A DNA stretch of 33,503 nucleotides, from the NCBI GenBank assembly GCA_038320885.1, contig JBBQER010000038.1, positions 1 to 33,503 of the forward strand, read 5' to 3'. The notes beneath the pieces were generated by a model that saw nothing but the letters and a program-made list of their open reading frames with translations, was not told where the DNA came from and searched no databases. The position numbers and the translations under genes are program-made. This DNA is from JBBQER01 sp038320885. Its GTDB lineage: Bacteria > Actinomycetota > Acidimicrobiia > IMCC26256 > PALSA-610. The stretch's first letter is position 1. Each line of letters begins with the position of its first letter. Shown one piece after another: positions 1-7,763 of this stretch.

Positions 1-139
1 CGCGCTCGACGACAGTCTCTGGCTCCGACGCGCCCACAGCGTCGGCCACGAACGACAAACACTGAACCTGCTCGGCTACGCCTCACGGTCAACAGCCTCG
101 CCCGAGCACGCGCACGACCAGCACAACAACACGCCGCCT
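1..139 (+). other. Unassigned left edge, possible 3' end of a gene
   Basis: No gene can be named here. Frame 1 ends at a TAA at 137-139 but gives an Arg/Pro-rich translation unlike a folded protein. Frame 2 looks more protein-like at first (LDDSLWLRRAHSVGHE) but has no stop before it runs into the tRNA. A strong hairpin about 30 bases further on suggests that some rightward transcript ends here. The true upstream gene lies outside the window. Confidence 0.2.
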
Positions 140-170
140 AAACACGCGCCCGGCCGCCAGCCACTTCAAC

Positions 171-197
171 GCGCCCTCCCCACCGCAGGGAGGGCGC
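171..197 (+). terminator. Strong hairpin, probable intrinsic terminator
   Basis: A perfect 10-bp stem (GCGCCCTCCC at 171-180 with its complement at 188-197) closes a 7-base loop. It is followed by AAA rather than a T-run, as is common in high-GC actinobacteria. It lies between the unassigned left edge and the tRNA, so it would insulate the tRNA from upstream transcription. Confidence 0.6.
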
Positions 198-296
198 AAA
201 CGCGTCGACACGATGCACAAACAACCGAGAAGACGGCAAGCGTCAGGCCGACGGCAACCGCTCCAGTAGTTTTCTGCCAGGTTTTCTACAACCCCC

Positions 297-372
297 GCGC
301 CCGTAGCTCAGGGGATAGAGCGACGGACTTCTAATCCGTTGGTCGGAGGTTCGAATCCTCCCGGGCGCGCCA
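297..372 (+). tRNA. tRNA-Arg (anticodon TCT)
   Basis: The cloverleaf is complete. The acceptor arm pairs GCGCCCG (297-303) with CGGGCGC (362-368), followed by discriminator G369 and an encoded CCA (370-372). The anticodon stem ACGGA/TCCGT surrounds the loop CTTCTAA, giving anticodon TCT at 330-332, which reads AGA. The T arm is GGAGG-TTCGAAT-CCTCC. tRNA-Arg genes are frequent integration sites, but I see no second copy of the 3' end in this window. Bases 373-599 hold only a weak 7-bp inverted repeat (391-397/424-430) and no convincing gene. Confidence 0.97.
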
Positions 373-599
373 ACATTTTTCATAGCATTTCTCCTGGTCG
401 CCAAGCTGCGCGGAGGTCGCAGCCCAGGAGGACTAGAACTCCGTGTCGCGGGAAACCGGATTTCCGTTGAATACGTTTCGTGAGACAATCGACAAGGATT
501 CCCGCGATCGTCCTGGCATAGGCCTTCGCCTGTTGCTGGTTTGGTTCTGGCCGCTCGCACATCGAGTGGCTGGGATGAACTCACAACAGGGAGAATCAC

Positions 600-1208
600 A
601 TGGGGAACGACAAGCAATCGGTCGCCTCGGTGGCTGAGGTCCGCACTACGCCCGGCCAAGTGCTGCTACTCAACGGTCCGCCGAGCTGAGGAAAGACAAC
701 GCTGGCACAAGCCCTCCGTGGGGTGCTTCACAAGCAGTACTTCCACCTCTCGCTCGATGATTTCCGTGCCGGCTACGACCAGGAAGTCTGGCGCAATGAT
801 GACGGGCGGATGTTCCAGAAGGTCATGGTCGGATACCTCGGAGCCTTGCGCGACATGACCTTGGCCGGGAACGACGTCATGGCCGAAGCTGTCGTCACGC
901 CCGACCGGCTTGACCTCTACCGCGACACTTTTGCCGGGCTATCGGTCGTCTTCATAGGGGTCCGGTGCCCTTTGGCGGTGGCCGTAGCACGCGAGGCCGA
1001 GCGGTCCGATCGCACCACTGGACCAATCGACCTTCCTGAGCCGGCCTTCAACGCCGTTCACTCGCACGGGTCGTACGACATCGAGGTCGACACCTCCACG
1101 CGCTCAGCGGCAGAGATCGCAGCCGGCATTGCCAAGGAGCTCCCTGATCTCGTGCCCAAGGTTTTCGATCAACTGAGACGAGCGCGTACATACGCTTCAG
1201 GCACTTGA
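600..1208 (+). pseudogene. Chloramphenicol phosphotransferase-like kinase with in-frame TGA in the P-loop
   Basis: The reading frame starts at ATG 600 behind an AGGGAG ribosome site and runs to the TGA at 1206-1208, about 202 codons, the usual size for the CPT-like family (PF07931). Codon 30 (687-689) is TGA and falls inside the Walker A loop, which reads GPPS-stop-GKTT. Family members carry a small residue there, as in GPPSSGKT. Everything downstream is in frame and well conserved: LSLDDF (kinase acidic motif), the stretch GVRCPLAVAVAREAER, and the DLPEPAF/HSHGSYDIEVDTS region. The family phosphorylates small molecules, and the substrate here is unknown. An ATG at 723 could start a 161-residue product, but it would lack the nucleotide-binding loop. 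A sequencing error, a recent nonsense mutation or readthrough are all possible. Confidence 0.8.
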
Positions 1209-1223
1209 CGGTGCCTGAAGCGT
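1192..1223. terminator. 13-bp perfect hairpin overlapping the kinase stop codon
   Basis: ACGCTTCAGGCAC (1192-1204) pairs perfectly with GTGCCTGAAGCGT (1211-1223) around a 6-base loop that contains most of the TGA stop of the CPT-like frame. There is no T-run. Position and strength suggest an intrinsic terminator whose left arm is coding sequence. Confidence 0.65.
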
Positions 1224-1365
1224 CACGTTCCTCGCTGGACACGTCTCACTGCCTCGACAAGCTCAGTCATCAATCGCAATCTGTCTGGGTTCGAGTACCG
1301 ACCACCGGGGCGCGCGCGTGCTGGTTCGGCAGTTGATCCACTCCATCGGCAACGATGAGCAGGTG

Positions 1366-2298
1366 ATGCTCGAGCGACAAGACATCGAGGCTGCCGTCGA
1401 ACGCCTGCGGCCGTGGGTGCGACGCACACCCGTCATCGCCATCGACCCCGGCGATCTTGGGCTCGACGGCGTGCGCGCGCCGATCGTGCTGAAGCTCGAG
1501 CTGCTGCAACACTCGGGATCATTCAAGGCACGCGGTGCGCACAATCAGCTGCTCGCTCTCGCCGTCCCGCCGGCCGGAGTCGTGGCGGCGTCGGGCGGCA
1601 ACTACGGCGTGGCGGTCGCGTATGCCGCGGCGCGGCTCGACGTCCGGTCGACGATATTCGTCCCCGACACAACCGCGCCGACCAAACTGGCCCGCATGCG
1701 AGCGCTCGGCGCGACGGTCGAGGTGGTGACCGGCTTCTACGACGACGCGCTCGTCGCCAGCCGCGCCTATGCGGACGCGTCGGGAGCGCTGCTGTTGCAC
1801 GCCTTCGACCAGCCGGAGGTTGTTGCCGGCGCGGGCACCATCGCGGCCGAGTTCGAGGAGCAGGCCGGCGTCGACCGTGTCCTCGTCGCGGTCGGCGGTG
1901 CCGGTCTGATCGGTGGGTTGGCAACGTGGTACCAGGGCTCAGTGGCGCTCACCGGCGTCGAGACCGAACGATGTCAGTCGCTCTACGCAGCGCTTGCCGC
2001 CGGTGAGCCGGTCGATATCGAGGTCGCGGGCATTTGCACAGACGCGCTCGGCGCACGTCGGGTCGGAGCGCTGGGCTTTGCGGCCGCGCGCCGCTGGGTC
2101 GACGGTGTCACCTTGGTCACCGATGAAGCGGTGGTCGACGCGCAACACCGACTCTGGTCGGCGCTGCGCATAGCCACCGAGCCCGGTGGAGCGGCCGCGC
2201 TCGCCGCACTAACCAGTGGGGCCCTTCGCGTGGACCCCGAGGAACGCGTCGGCATCGTGTTGTGCGGCGCCAACGTCGACCCTGCCGCGCTCAGCTGA
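1366..2298 (+). CDS. Serine/threonine dehydratase-like PLP enzyme (fold type II)
   Basis: This 310-residue protein belongs to the PLP-dependent tryptophan-synthase-beta superfamily, most like threonine/serine dehydratases, which deaminate the hydroxy-amino acid to a 2-oxo acid and ammonia. The PLP lysine is K54 in SGSFKARGA. The phosphate/substrate loop ASGGNYG is at about 75-81, a variant of the usual S-x-GNH/A. A glycine-rich loop (VGGAGLIGG), the EPGGAAALAAL segment and a C-terminal LCGANVDP follow. No C-terminal ACT domain is present, so this is the short, non-allosteric (catabolic or promiscuous) form. ATG 1366 was chosen because the family normally starts with a D-I-x-x-A helix just before RRTP. 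GTG 1318 and GTG 1363 are alternatives. It converges on the amidohydrolase with only 8 bases between stops. Confidence 0.88.
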   Translation: MLERQDIEAAVERLRPWVRRTPVIAIDPGDLGLDGVRAPIVLKLELLQHSGSFKARGAHNQLLALAVPPAGVVAASGGNYGVAVAYAAARLDVRSTIFVPDTTAPTKLARMRALGATVEVVTGFYDDALVASRAYADASGALLLHAFDQPEVVAGAGTIAAEFEEQAGVDRVLVAVGGAGLIGGLATWYQGSVALTGVETERCQSLYAALAAGEPVDIEVAGICTDALGARRVGALGFAAARRWVDGVTLVTDEAVVDAQHRLWSALRIATEPGGAAALAALTSGALRVDPEERVGIVLCGANVDPAALS

Positions 2299-2306
2299 GG
2301 AATGCA

Positions 2307-3776
2307 TCAGCGGGGCTCGGCGCGGATCGGCCGGCCGGGGAGCGCGTCCTGCACGAGCGCACGGTCGCGAACGACGAACACGCCGTCGACCAACACGTGG
2401 CTGATGCCCGAGGACGGGCGGGTGCTCGAGGTGTAGGTGGCTTGATCGGTGATGCCTTCCGGGTCGAACACCACGAGATCGGCGTCCGCGCCGGTTTGCA
2501 CCCGCCCCTTCTGGCGCATGGCCGGCACCGCCGTTTCGAGCACCGACGCGGGGAGCAGCGTTGCTCTTCGGATCGCCTCGATGAGCGGCGTGCCCTCCTC
2601 GCGCCAGAGGCGAAGCGCGCGTGCGAATGTGCCCGCGGTGCGAGGATGGGTGACGGCCTCCGGCGGGAGAGGCCACTCGGCGAGGTTCGGCCGGGCGTTC
2701 CCGGTCCACATGGGTGGCATGGCGTCGCTGGCGACAACCGTGTCTGGAAAGGTGAGCGATCGTCGCAGCAGAGCGAGATCGCTCGGATCTGATTCGTCGA
2801 GGAACTCGGCAATGACCAGTCCTCCCGGATCGGTCGCACGTAGCTCGCGCAAGCGCGCTTCGTCCGCGATGTGTTCTCCGGTGCGGAGGTAGGTGATCGA
2901 GCTCGGGTCACGAAAACGTTCGTGGAGGCGCTCCGGAGCGAGAAACGCCGCACCGATCGCGGTGGAGCCTGACCCGTACGGGTACGCCTCGGTGGTCACG
3001 CTCCCGCCCTCCGACTGACACCGCGCCACGAGTGCCAGCACCCGGTCGATGTGACGAGCCGACGACGAGTTGATGTGGCAGTAGTGCATGTGCGCCCCCG
3101 TCGTCCCCGCGGCGCGCACCAGCTCCTCAGCACCGTCGACGAGCGTCCGCGGCTCGAGCTCGACGATGTCCCGAGAGTGCGTGAAGGTCGGGACACCGGC
3201 CGACGAGGCCAACTGCGCGACCGCGAGATACTCGGCCGGATCGACACCCGGCGTATAGCCCACGATGACACCGATCCCGATGGCACCCGCCGCGACATCG
3301 TTCGCAATCTGGTCGAGGATCCGCACCAGCTGTGGGCCGCTCGCAGCTTGCTGCCATTCCTCACCAACCATTCCGCCGAAGATCGCGCCCGCGCCGCCGT
3401 CGAGCGCGCCGTCCGCGACCACATGCATGCGAGCCGCAGCCCACGATGCCGAGAAACCGAAATGAATCGGCGAACCCCGCCGCTCTTCGCGGGCATACGC
3501 GAGATCGACGGGCGCACGGCCGGCCTCGAGCTCGAGCGCCGTCGTGACGCCGTCGCAAACCTGCAATCGCCGACCGGGAAGTGTCTGCGCGTGGCTGTGC
3601 AAATCGATGAAACCCGGCGCGACGACAAGCCCGCTCAGGTCGATCACCTCCGACCCCGCGAGCGCGTCACCAACCGCCGCAACGCGGCGACCCTCGACGC
3701 CCACGTCGCATCGCCGGTCGAGCCCCGTCTCCGGATCCAACACCTGCCCGCCGGACAACACCACGTCGTAAGACAC
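2307..3776 (-). CDS. D-aminoacylase-like amidohydrolase (N-acyl-D-amino-acid deacylase family)
   Basis: This 489-residue cytosolic metal-dependent hydrolase has the family layout: an N-terminal small beta domain (VVLSGGQVLDPETG), the metal motif FIDLHSH (H60, H62), a TIM barrel with FTHSRD and MHYCHINSSS histidines, the late VVASDAMPP aspartate, and a C-terminal return to the beta domain (GADADLVVFDPEGI). Classical D-aminoacylases have a metal-bridging Cys after the GVTT strand. Here the strand continues LELEAG, so a Glu may replace it, which would fit a subfamily with other substrates. GTG 3776 is preferred over longer frames because a GGAGGAG ribosome site sits just upstream. The likely reaction is release of an amino acid from an N-acyl form; the true substrate is unknown. 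Confidence 0.85.
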   Translation of the reverse strand: MSYDVVLSGGQVLDPETGLDRRCDVGVEGRRVAAVGDALAGSEVIDLSGLVVAPGFIDLHSHAQTLPGRRLQVCDGVTTALELEAGRAPVDLAYAREERRGSPIHFGFSASWAAARMHVVADGALDGGAGAIFGGMVGEEWQQAASGPQLVRILDQIANDVAAGAIGIGVIVGYTPGVDPAEYLAVAQLASSAGVPTFTHSRDIVELEPRTLVDGAEELVRAAGTTGAHMHYCHINSSSARHIDRVLALVARCQSEGGSVTTEAYPYGSGSTAIGAAFLAPERLHERFRDPSSITYLRTGEHIADEARLRELRATDPGGLVIAEFLDESDPSDLALLRRSLTFPDTVVASDAMPPMWTGNARPNLAEWPLPPEAVTHPRTAGTFARALRLWREEGTPLIEAIRRATLLPASVLETAVPAMRQKGRVQTGADADLVVFDPEGITDQATYTSSTRPSSGISHVLVDGVFVVRDRALVQDALPGRPIRAEPR

Positions 3777-3881
3777 CGAGAACTCCTCCCTCGTCCGCAA
3801 ACGAGACGGGACGCCGGAACCCGCCCGATCAGAACCTACGCTTCGCTCCTGGCCTGTGCGTCGGCGGAAGGGGGAACGACG

Positions 3882-5135
3882 GTGAAGGAGCTGAGCCATC
3901 CCGACTGGGTCCGCCGCATGAACCTGTTCGGCGAGACGACAGGAGATCCGGCCCGGATGGTGAGCCTCGACGCCGACGAGATGCTCGCAGTCGCGCGCGC
4001 GTCCACCGGACTCGACGATCTGGGTGAAGCCGAATGGCCCGGATGGGAGCAGACGTATCGAGCGCTGCTCGAATCAATAGACCGCGAATCAGAGCTGCAT
4101 CTGGTCGGCAGAGTGATAACCCGCGGCGAAGTGCTCCGGATCTTGCAAACCTGGCTCCGACTTCAGGTGACATGGACCTCGACACCGGCGCTGCGGAGCG
4201 AGCGGATCGATGCGCCACTGTTCGTTGTCGGACCGCCCCGCACCGGCACGACGATCCTGCTCGAGCTGCTCGCACTCGACCCGTCGCTGCGCGCGCCGCG
4301 GGCCTGGGAGGCGCTCCATCCGTTGCCCGTGACGAGCGACGCGGCCGTCGACCGCGAGCAACGACGCCGTCTCTCGGAATGCGAGCAGGAGTTCTGGGCC
4401 GATGTTCACCCCGAATTCCGCACGATGCACGAGCTGGCCAGTGATCTGCCGTGCGAGTGCGTGCACTTCCTCGCGTTCGACTTCGCCGGCCCCCACTGGT
4501 CGATGCTCTACGACACGCCGACCTTCACCGGGTGGCAGCTCGAACACATCGAGCCGCTCCTCGCGCGGGTATATCGCCTGCACCGGAGAATGCTGCAGAC
4601 GTTTCAGCACGGAACCGAGCCCCGCCGGTGGCTCCTCAAGTCACCCGGACACCTCCAGACCTTGGCCCAGGTGTTCGCGGAGTACCCCGACGCCAAGGTG
4701 ATCCACACCCATCGAGACCCGCGCCGCTTCATCGCGTCGCTGGTGAGCCTGCTCGGTGTCCTGCGCTTCACGCGCAGCGATCATATCGACGTTGCGGCGC
4801 TCGGTCCGATGATGGAGCTCACGTACCAGATGTTCCTCGAGCTGGTGATCGACCAACGCGAGAGTGGCGCGATCCCGAACGCGAGCATCGTCGACAGTCA
4901 CTTCCTCGACTTGATGAACGACCCCGTCGCCTCGCTCCGGCAGCTGTACGAAGAGCTCGAGCTCGCATGGCCGGCGAACCACGACCGCGCGGTGCGCGAC
5001 TATCTCGCCACGAAGCCGAAGGGGAAGCATGGCGAACATCGTTATTCGTTCGCCGATGTCGGACTCGACGAGAGCTCGGTACGCGCAACCTTTGCGCGCT
5101 ATGTCGACCACTACGGCATCACCGAAGAGCCGTGA
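3882..5135 (+). CDS. Sulfotransferase family protein
   Basis: The protein has 417 residues. The PAPS 5'-phosphosulfate loop is GPPRTGTT (117-124), and the 3'-phosphate region is in HTHRDPRRFIASLVSL (about 275-290), preceded by the LLKSPGHL strand (251-258). This matches the Sulfotransfer_3 type common in mycobacteria and environmental actinobacteria, which moves sulfate from PAPS to hydroxyl groups of lipids, sterols or other metabolites. The acceptor cannot be predicted. There is no signal peptide or membrane segment. GTG 3882 was chosen for the AAGGGGG site 6-7 bases upstream; the longer open frame into the divergent amidohydrolase is antisense shadow. It converges on the hydrolase pseudogene with a 30-base gap. 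Confidence 0.9.
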   Translation: MKELSHPDWVRRMNLFGETTGDPARMVSLDADEMLAVARASTGLDDLGEAEWPGWEQTYRALLESIDRESELHLVGRVITRGEVLRILQTWLRLQVTWTSTPALRSERIDAPLFVVGPPRTGTTILLELLALDPSLRAPRAWEALHPLPVTSDAAVDREQRRRLSECEQEFWADVHPEFRTMHELASDLPCECVHFLAFDFAGPHWSMLYDTPTFTGWQLEHIEPLLARVYRLHRRMLQTFQHGTEPRRWLLKSPGHLQTLAQVFAEYPDAKVIHTHRDPRRFIASLVSLLGVLRFTRSDHIDVAALGPMMELTYQMFLELVIDQRESGAIPNASIVDSHFLDLMNDPVASLRQLYEELELAWPANHDRAVRDYLATKPKGKHGEHRYSFADVGLDESSVRATFARYVDHYGITEEP

Positions 5136-5165
5136 TTCGCCGGATTGTGCGGCGTGGCGGCCCGG

Positions 5166-5922
5166 TCAGCTCGCGTGCACGACCTCGATGATCGCGTCGC
5201 TGAACTCGCGGGACGCGCCCGCGCTGAAGTGATCGCCGGGCAGGACAACCGCCCGGGATTCCGGCAGCCGCGACACGATCTCATCAGGAGGTGCGGCCAT
5301 CACATCGTCGGTACCGGCGGCGACAACGGTCGGAACCGTGATGCGGTCCCAGCGCTCGACCACCGGCCGGTGGCCGGCGAACACGGCGGCCAGCGCGGCC
5401 CGGTCGCCTCCCATCGAGTCGATGAACTCCAACCATGCCGACATGGCCGGATCGGGCTCCGCGGTCCCCTCGAGCGCGCCGACGGCTGCCGACCGCATCG
5501 CCTGGTCCTCGGCTGTCCATCGCAACACCGCGGGCGGCGCCGCGCCGACGACCGCCGCCTTCACGTGCAAGCCCGACTCCAAGGTGAGCAAGGTGACCGC
5601 CGCGCCCATCGAGTAACCGACGACAGTCGCCTCGCGTCTCGCGAACTCGTCGATGACGCCGACGAGGTCGGCCCACCATGCGGGCGTCGCCATAGGAGTG
5701 CCGCTCGTGCGGCGCCTCGGACTGACCGTGACCCCGCAGGTCGAAGGCGACGACGCGCACGCCATCCGATACCAGCGATGCGGTCACGCCCGTCGCCCGC
5801 CATTGCAGCGCGATGCATCCGGCGAGCCCGTGGACGAGCACGGCGGTCGGCCCCGACGCCGGCCCGTCGATCTCGACGTGTAGGCGAACGCCGTCACTCG
5901 CGAGATGAGTCGTCGTCATCAT
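5166..5922 (-). pseudogene. Alpha/beta hydrolase with a single-base frameshift
   Basis: Two frames together make one normal-size (about 251-residue) alpha/beta hydrolase. The N-terminal frame from ATG 5922 gives the oxyanion motif VLVHGLAG and FDLRGHGQSEAPHERHSYGDA. The C-terminal frame gives WWADLVGVIDEF, the nucleophile elbow GYSMG, the acid strand VVAAGTDDV and the catalytic-His segment LPGDHFSA, ending at 5166. The junction is at the GGG run 5682-5684. Removing one base restores SYGDAAWWADL. The start overlaps the SRPBCC stop (TGATG), so it is the last gene of a minus-strand unit. A homopolymer sequencing error and a real inactivating insertion cannot be separated here. Confidence 0.82.
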
Positions 5923-6362
5923 CACGGCTGCTCGGAGTACCGCGCCAGTCGGCGCGCGAACGCGCCGATGAGTCGCCGGTACATCGCCGCCAACGCGCGA
6001 CCAGTGCCGGGCACGACCGGCTCGAACGTTCCGCTCCACGTGATCATGGTGCCGTCACCGTCGGCGGTGAGGAGCACGTCAGCGCGATAGTTCCGCACGG
6101 GGTTGCCGCTCAATGTCGTGTAAGCATGATGAGTCGGCGGCTCGCACACGATGATCTCCTCGCGTCCGAATGTCGGCCACCGTCCGATCTTGCGTATCGC
6201 TCCGACTCCACCCGGCGTTCGATCGCCCTCCCGTTCCCACGACCCGCGGGCGATCAGCGGACCCGCCCAGCGCGGCCACGACGTCGCGTCCTCGAGCAGC
6301 TCGAACACGCGCTGGGGTGGCGCGACGGAGCGCGCACTGACCTCATAGGAGAAGACCCGCAT
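5922..6362 (-). CDS. SRPBCC (polyketide cyclase/START-like) protein
   Basis: This small 146-residue protein has the SRPBCC helix-grip pattern: beta1 (SYEVSARSVAPPQRVFELL), the DATSWPRWAGPLIA turn typical of Polyketide_cyc2 members, a central sheet (REEIIVCEPPTHHAYTT), and the GDGTMITWSGTFEP strand before a long C-terminal helix. The family forms a hydrophobic pocket that binds lipids, polyketides or other ligands, and many members have no known function. It lies 31 bases after the kinase pseudogene and overlaps the hydrolase start by one base, so the three are probably co-transcribed. It is the only intact member of that unit. ATG 6362 is the only start that begins at the first strand; AGGG lies about 9 bases upstream. 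Confidence 0.82.
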   Translation of the reverse strand: MRVFSYEVSARSVAPPQRVFELLEDATSWPRWAGPLIARGSWEREGDRTPGGVGAIRKIGRWPTFGREEIIVCEPPTHHAYTTLSGNPVRNYRADVLLTADGDGTMITWSGTFEPVVPGTGRALAAMYRRLIGAFARRLARYSEQP

Positions 6363-6393
6363 CGCCCGGACCCTACGTCGACACCGCCGACAG

Positions 6394-7330
6394 TCATCGA
6401 ACCTGACTGCGCAGCCGCTCGAGCAACATGGTGAGCGAGGGATTCGGCTCGCCACCTGCGCCGGGACCGAGCGTTGCGACCCATGCTTGACGGTACGCGA
6501 GGTAGAAGTCTCCGAGCAGAGCCATGCATTCTGCGACAACCGGGTCCGCGCCATAGCCGTCGACCAGGTAAGGAAATAACGTCGCATTCCGGGAATGATG
6601 TACGCGCAGGCTGCCTTCGGATGGACTCGAGAAGTCGCATCTCGCGATGGCGAGATCCCATACCGGGTCGCCAACCTGCAGGTCACCCCAGTCGACGATG
6701 CCAGTGAGGCTCCCGTGTTCCGGCTCGACGAAGACGTGCATTCGGGCCAGGTCGCCGTGCAGGAGTCGGCCCTCCGTCACTGCGCCGATCGCGGGGAGCA
6801 GTTCCTGCATCTCGACACCGAGCGCATCCGCGTGGGCGCGCGTCAACGAGCCGATCGCGACGAGCTCGGCAAGAGCCGGGTCGAGCTCGCAGCGGATCTC
6901 GTCGACCATGCGGTGCTCTTGCCTCGGATCTCGAACGTGGCCGAGAAGTGGTCCCGATCGATCCAGCCGAAGCCCGGGAGTCGGCACTCGTGGAGGCGAC
7001 GCAACATCTCACCGGCCTGAGACGCGCCCCGATTTGCGGCTTCGAGGTCGAGACGATCGTCGCCCAGCGCAACCCCGTCGATTCTCGTGAGCGCAAGGTG
7101 CGGGATCGCGGCAGTGGTATCGAGCGAGATCACCTGCGGAGCGGGCACGCCGAGCGATCGCGCCTGCTCGCAGCCCCAGGCCTCGATGCCGAATGCATCC
7201 CGGTTCCGCACTTCACGATCGCGGCGCCGGCATCGAACACGATGTGGTCGTGCGAGCGTTGGATCACCGAGAGCTGGACCGGATCGCAGACGTCGGGCAC
7301 CGACTCCGCCGCCTCGACTTCGTCGATCAC
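6394..7330 (-). pseudogene. Aminoglycoside phosphotransferase-like kinase with two frameshifts
   Basis: Three successive frames assemble into one APH-family (PF01636) protein of about 312 residues. The first frame (GTG 7330) carries VIQRSHDHIVFDAGAAIVK. The second carries RNRDAFGIEAWGCEQA through LRRLHECRLPGFGWIDRDHFSATFEIRG. The third carries EHRMVDEIRCELDP, the catalytic loop LLHGDLARMHVFV (family normally HGD-x-x-x-x-N, so the Asn position is odd) and the metal motif GIVDWGDLQVGDPVWDLA, to the stop at 6394. Each junction (near 7211 and near 6924) is repaired by adding one base, and the total length of 937 fits two single-base losses. The family phosphorylates antibiotics, sugars or choline-like substrates; the substrate here is unknown. 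It heads the unit with the SRPBCC protein and hydrolase. Confidence 0.8.
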
Positions 7331-7425
7331 AGCGGCGAGCGTACGTACCCGCTGTCCAGCGGTCCACGGCCGATGTATCCTTACCTCGGCGCGGGGTTCG
7401 CGCGTTGTGCAGACGATCGAAGGTC

Positions 7426-7728
7426 ATGGTGGGTACAGGACGTCTCGACCTTCACGGCGACCTCGATGTGGACGCGCGCAAGGAGTTCATCGCAGAGGCC
7501 ACCCAGGTCATCGCCGCGGCCGACTCGGGAGGCACGAAAGCCGAACTCGACTGCTCGGCACTCACCGCCGACGGGCCGGTGGACGAAGCGACGATCGGCA
7601 TGCTCGTGACGTTGGCCCGCACCGCGCAGCGACGCGGGACCCGAGTCGTCCTGGTCCGCGCCTCGAAGTCCCTGCGCGCCCAGATGGAGTCCATCGACGT
7701 CGCGCACTTCTTCAACTACCGACGCTGA
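7426..7728 (+). CDS. STAS-domain protein (anti-sigma factor antagonist-like)
   Basis: A 100-residue single-domain protein with the STAS pattern: GRLDLHGDLDVDARKEF (beta1 and helix 1), KAELDCSALT (central strand), IGMLVTLARTAQRRGTRVVLVRAS (helix 2 and strand) and a final helix. STAS proteins of this size usually sit in partner-switching circuits as anti-anti-sigma factors, controlled by phosphorylation of a Ser/Thr near DSSG. That motif is not conserved here (the segment reads GPVDEATIG), so it may not be a classical phospho-switch. ATG 7426 has GAAGG very close upstream, so the ribosome site is weak. It converges with the DUF1003 gene. Confidence 0.72.
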   Translation: MVGTGRLDLHGDLDVDARKEFIAEATQVIAAADSGGTKAELDCSALTADGPVDEATIGMLVTLARTAQRRGTRVVLVRASKSLRAQMESIDVAHFFNYRR

Positions 7729-7732
7729 TCCC

Positions 7733-7763
7733 CGCTGACGCGCGACGCGTCCGGTCGTCAGCG
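7733..7763. terminator. Dyad between convergent STAS and DUF1003 genes
   Basis: CGCTGACG (7733-7740) pairs with CGTCAGCG (7756-7763) around a 15-base GC-rich loop. The right arm contains the DUF1003 stop codon (7758-7760, read on the minus strand). The position between converging stops suggests a bidirectional terminator. Confidence 0.5.

Noticed and set aside
297..600. tRNA-Arg as the left attachment site of an integrated element
   Set aside because: No integrase, excisionase or second copy of the tRNA 3' end can be seen in the window, so the idea cannot be supported here.
243..659. Minus-strand open frame with the phrase GRIRTSDQRIRSPSLYPLSYGR
   Set aside because: This is the well-known translation of the antisense strand of a tRNA gene. 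It runs across tRNA-Arg and has no independent support.
687..689. TGA read as selenocysteine in the CPT-like kinase
   Set aside because: The site is normally a small P-loop residue, not a redox Cys. I see no selenocysteine insertion hairpin, and nothing else suggests selenoprotein use.
5145..6434. Plus-strand open frame over the SRPBCC and hydrolase region
   Set aside because: The Arg-rich translation lies opposite an intact SRPBCC gene and a repaired hydrolase, and has no domain.
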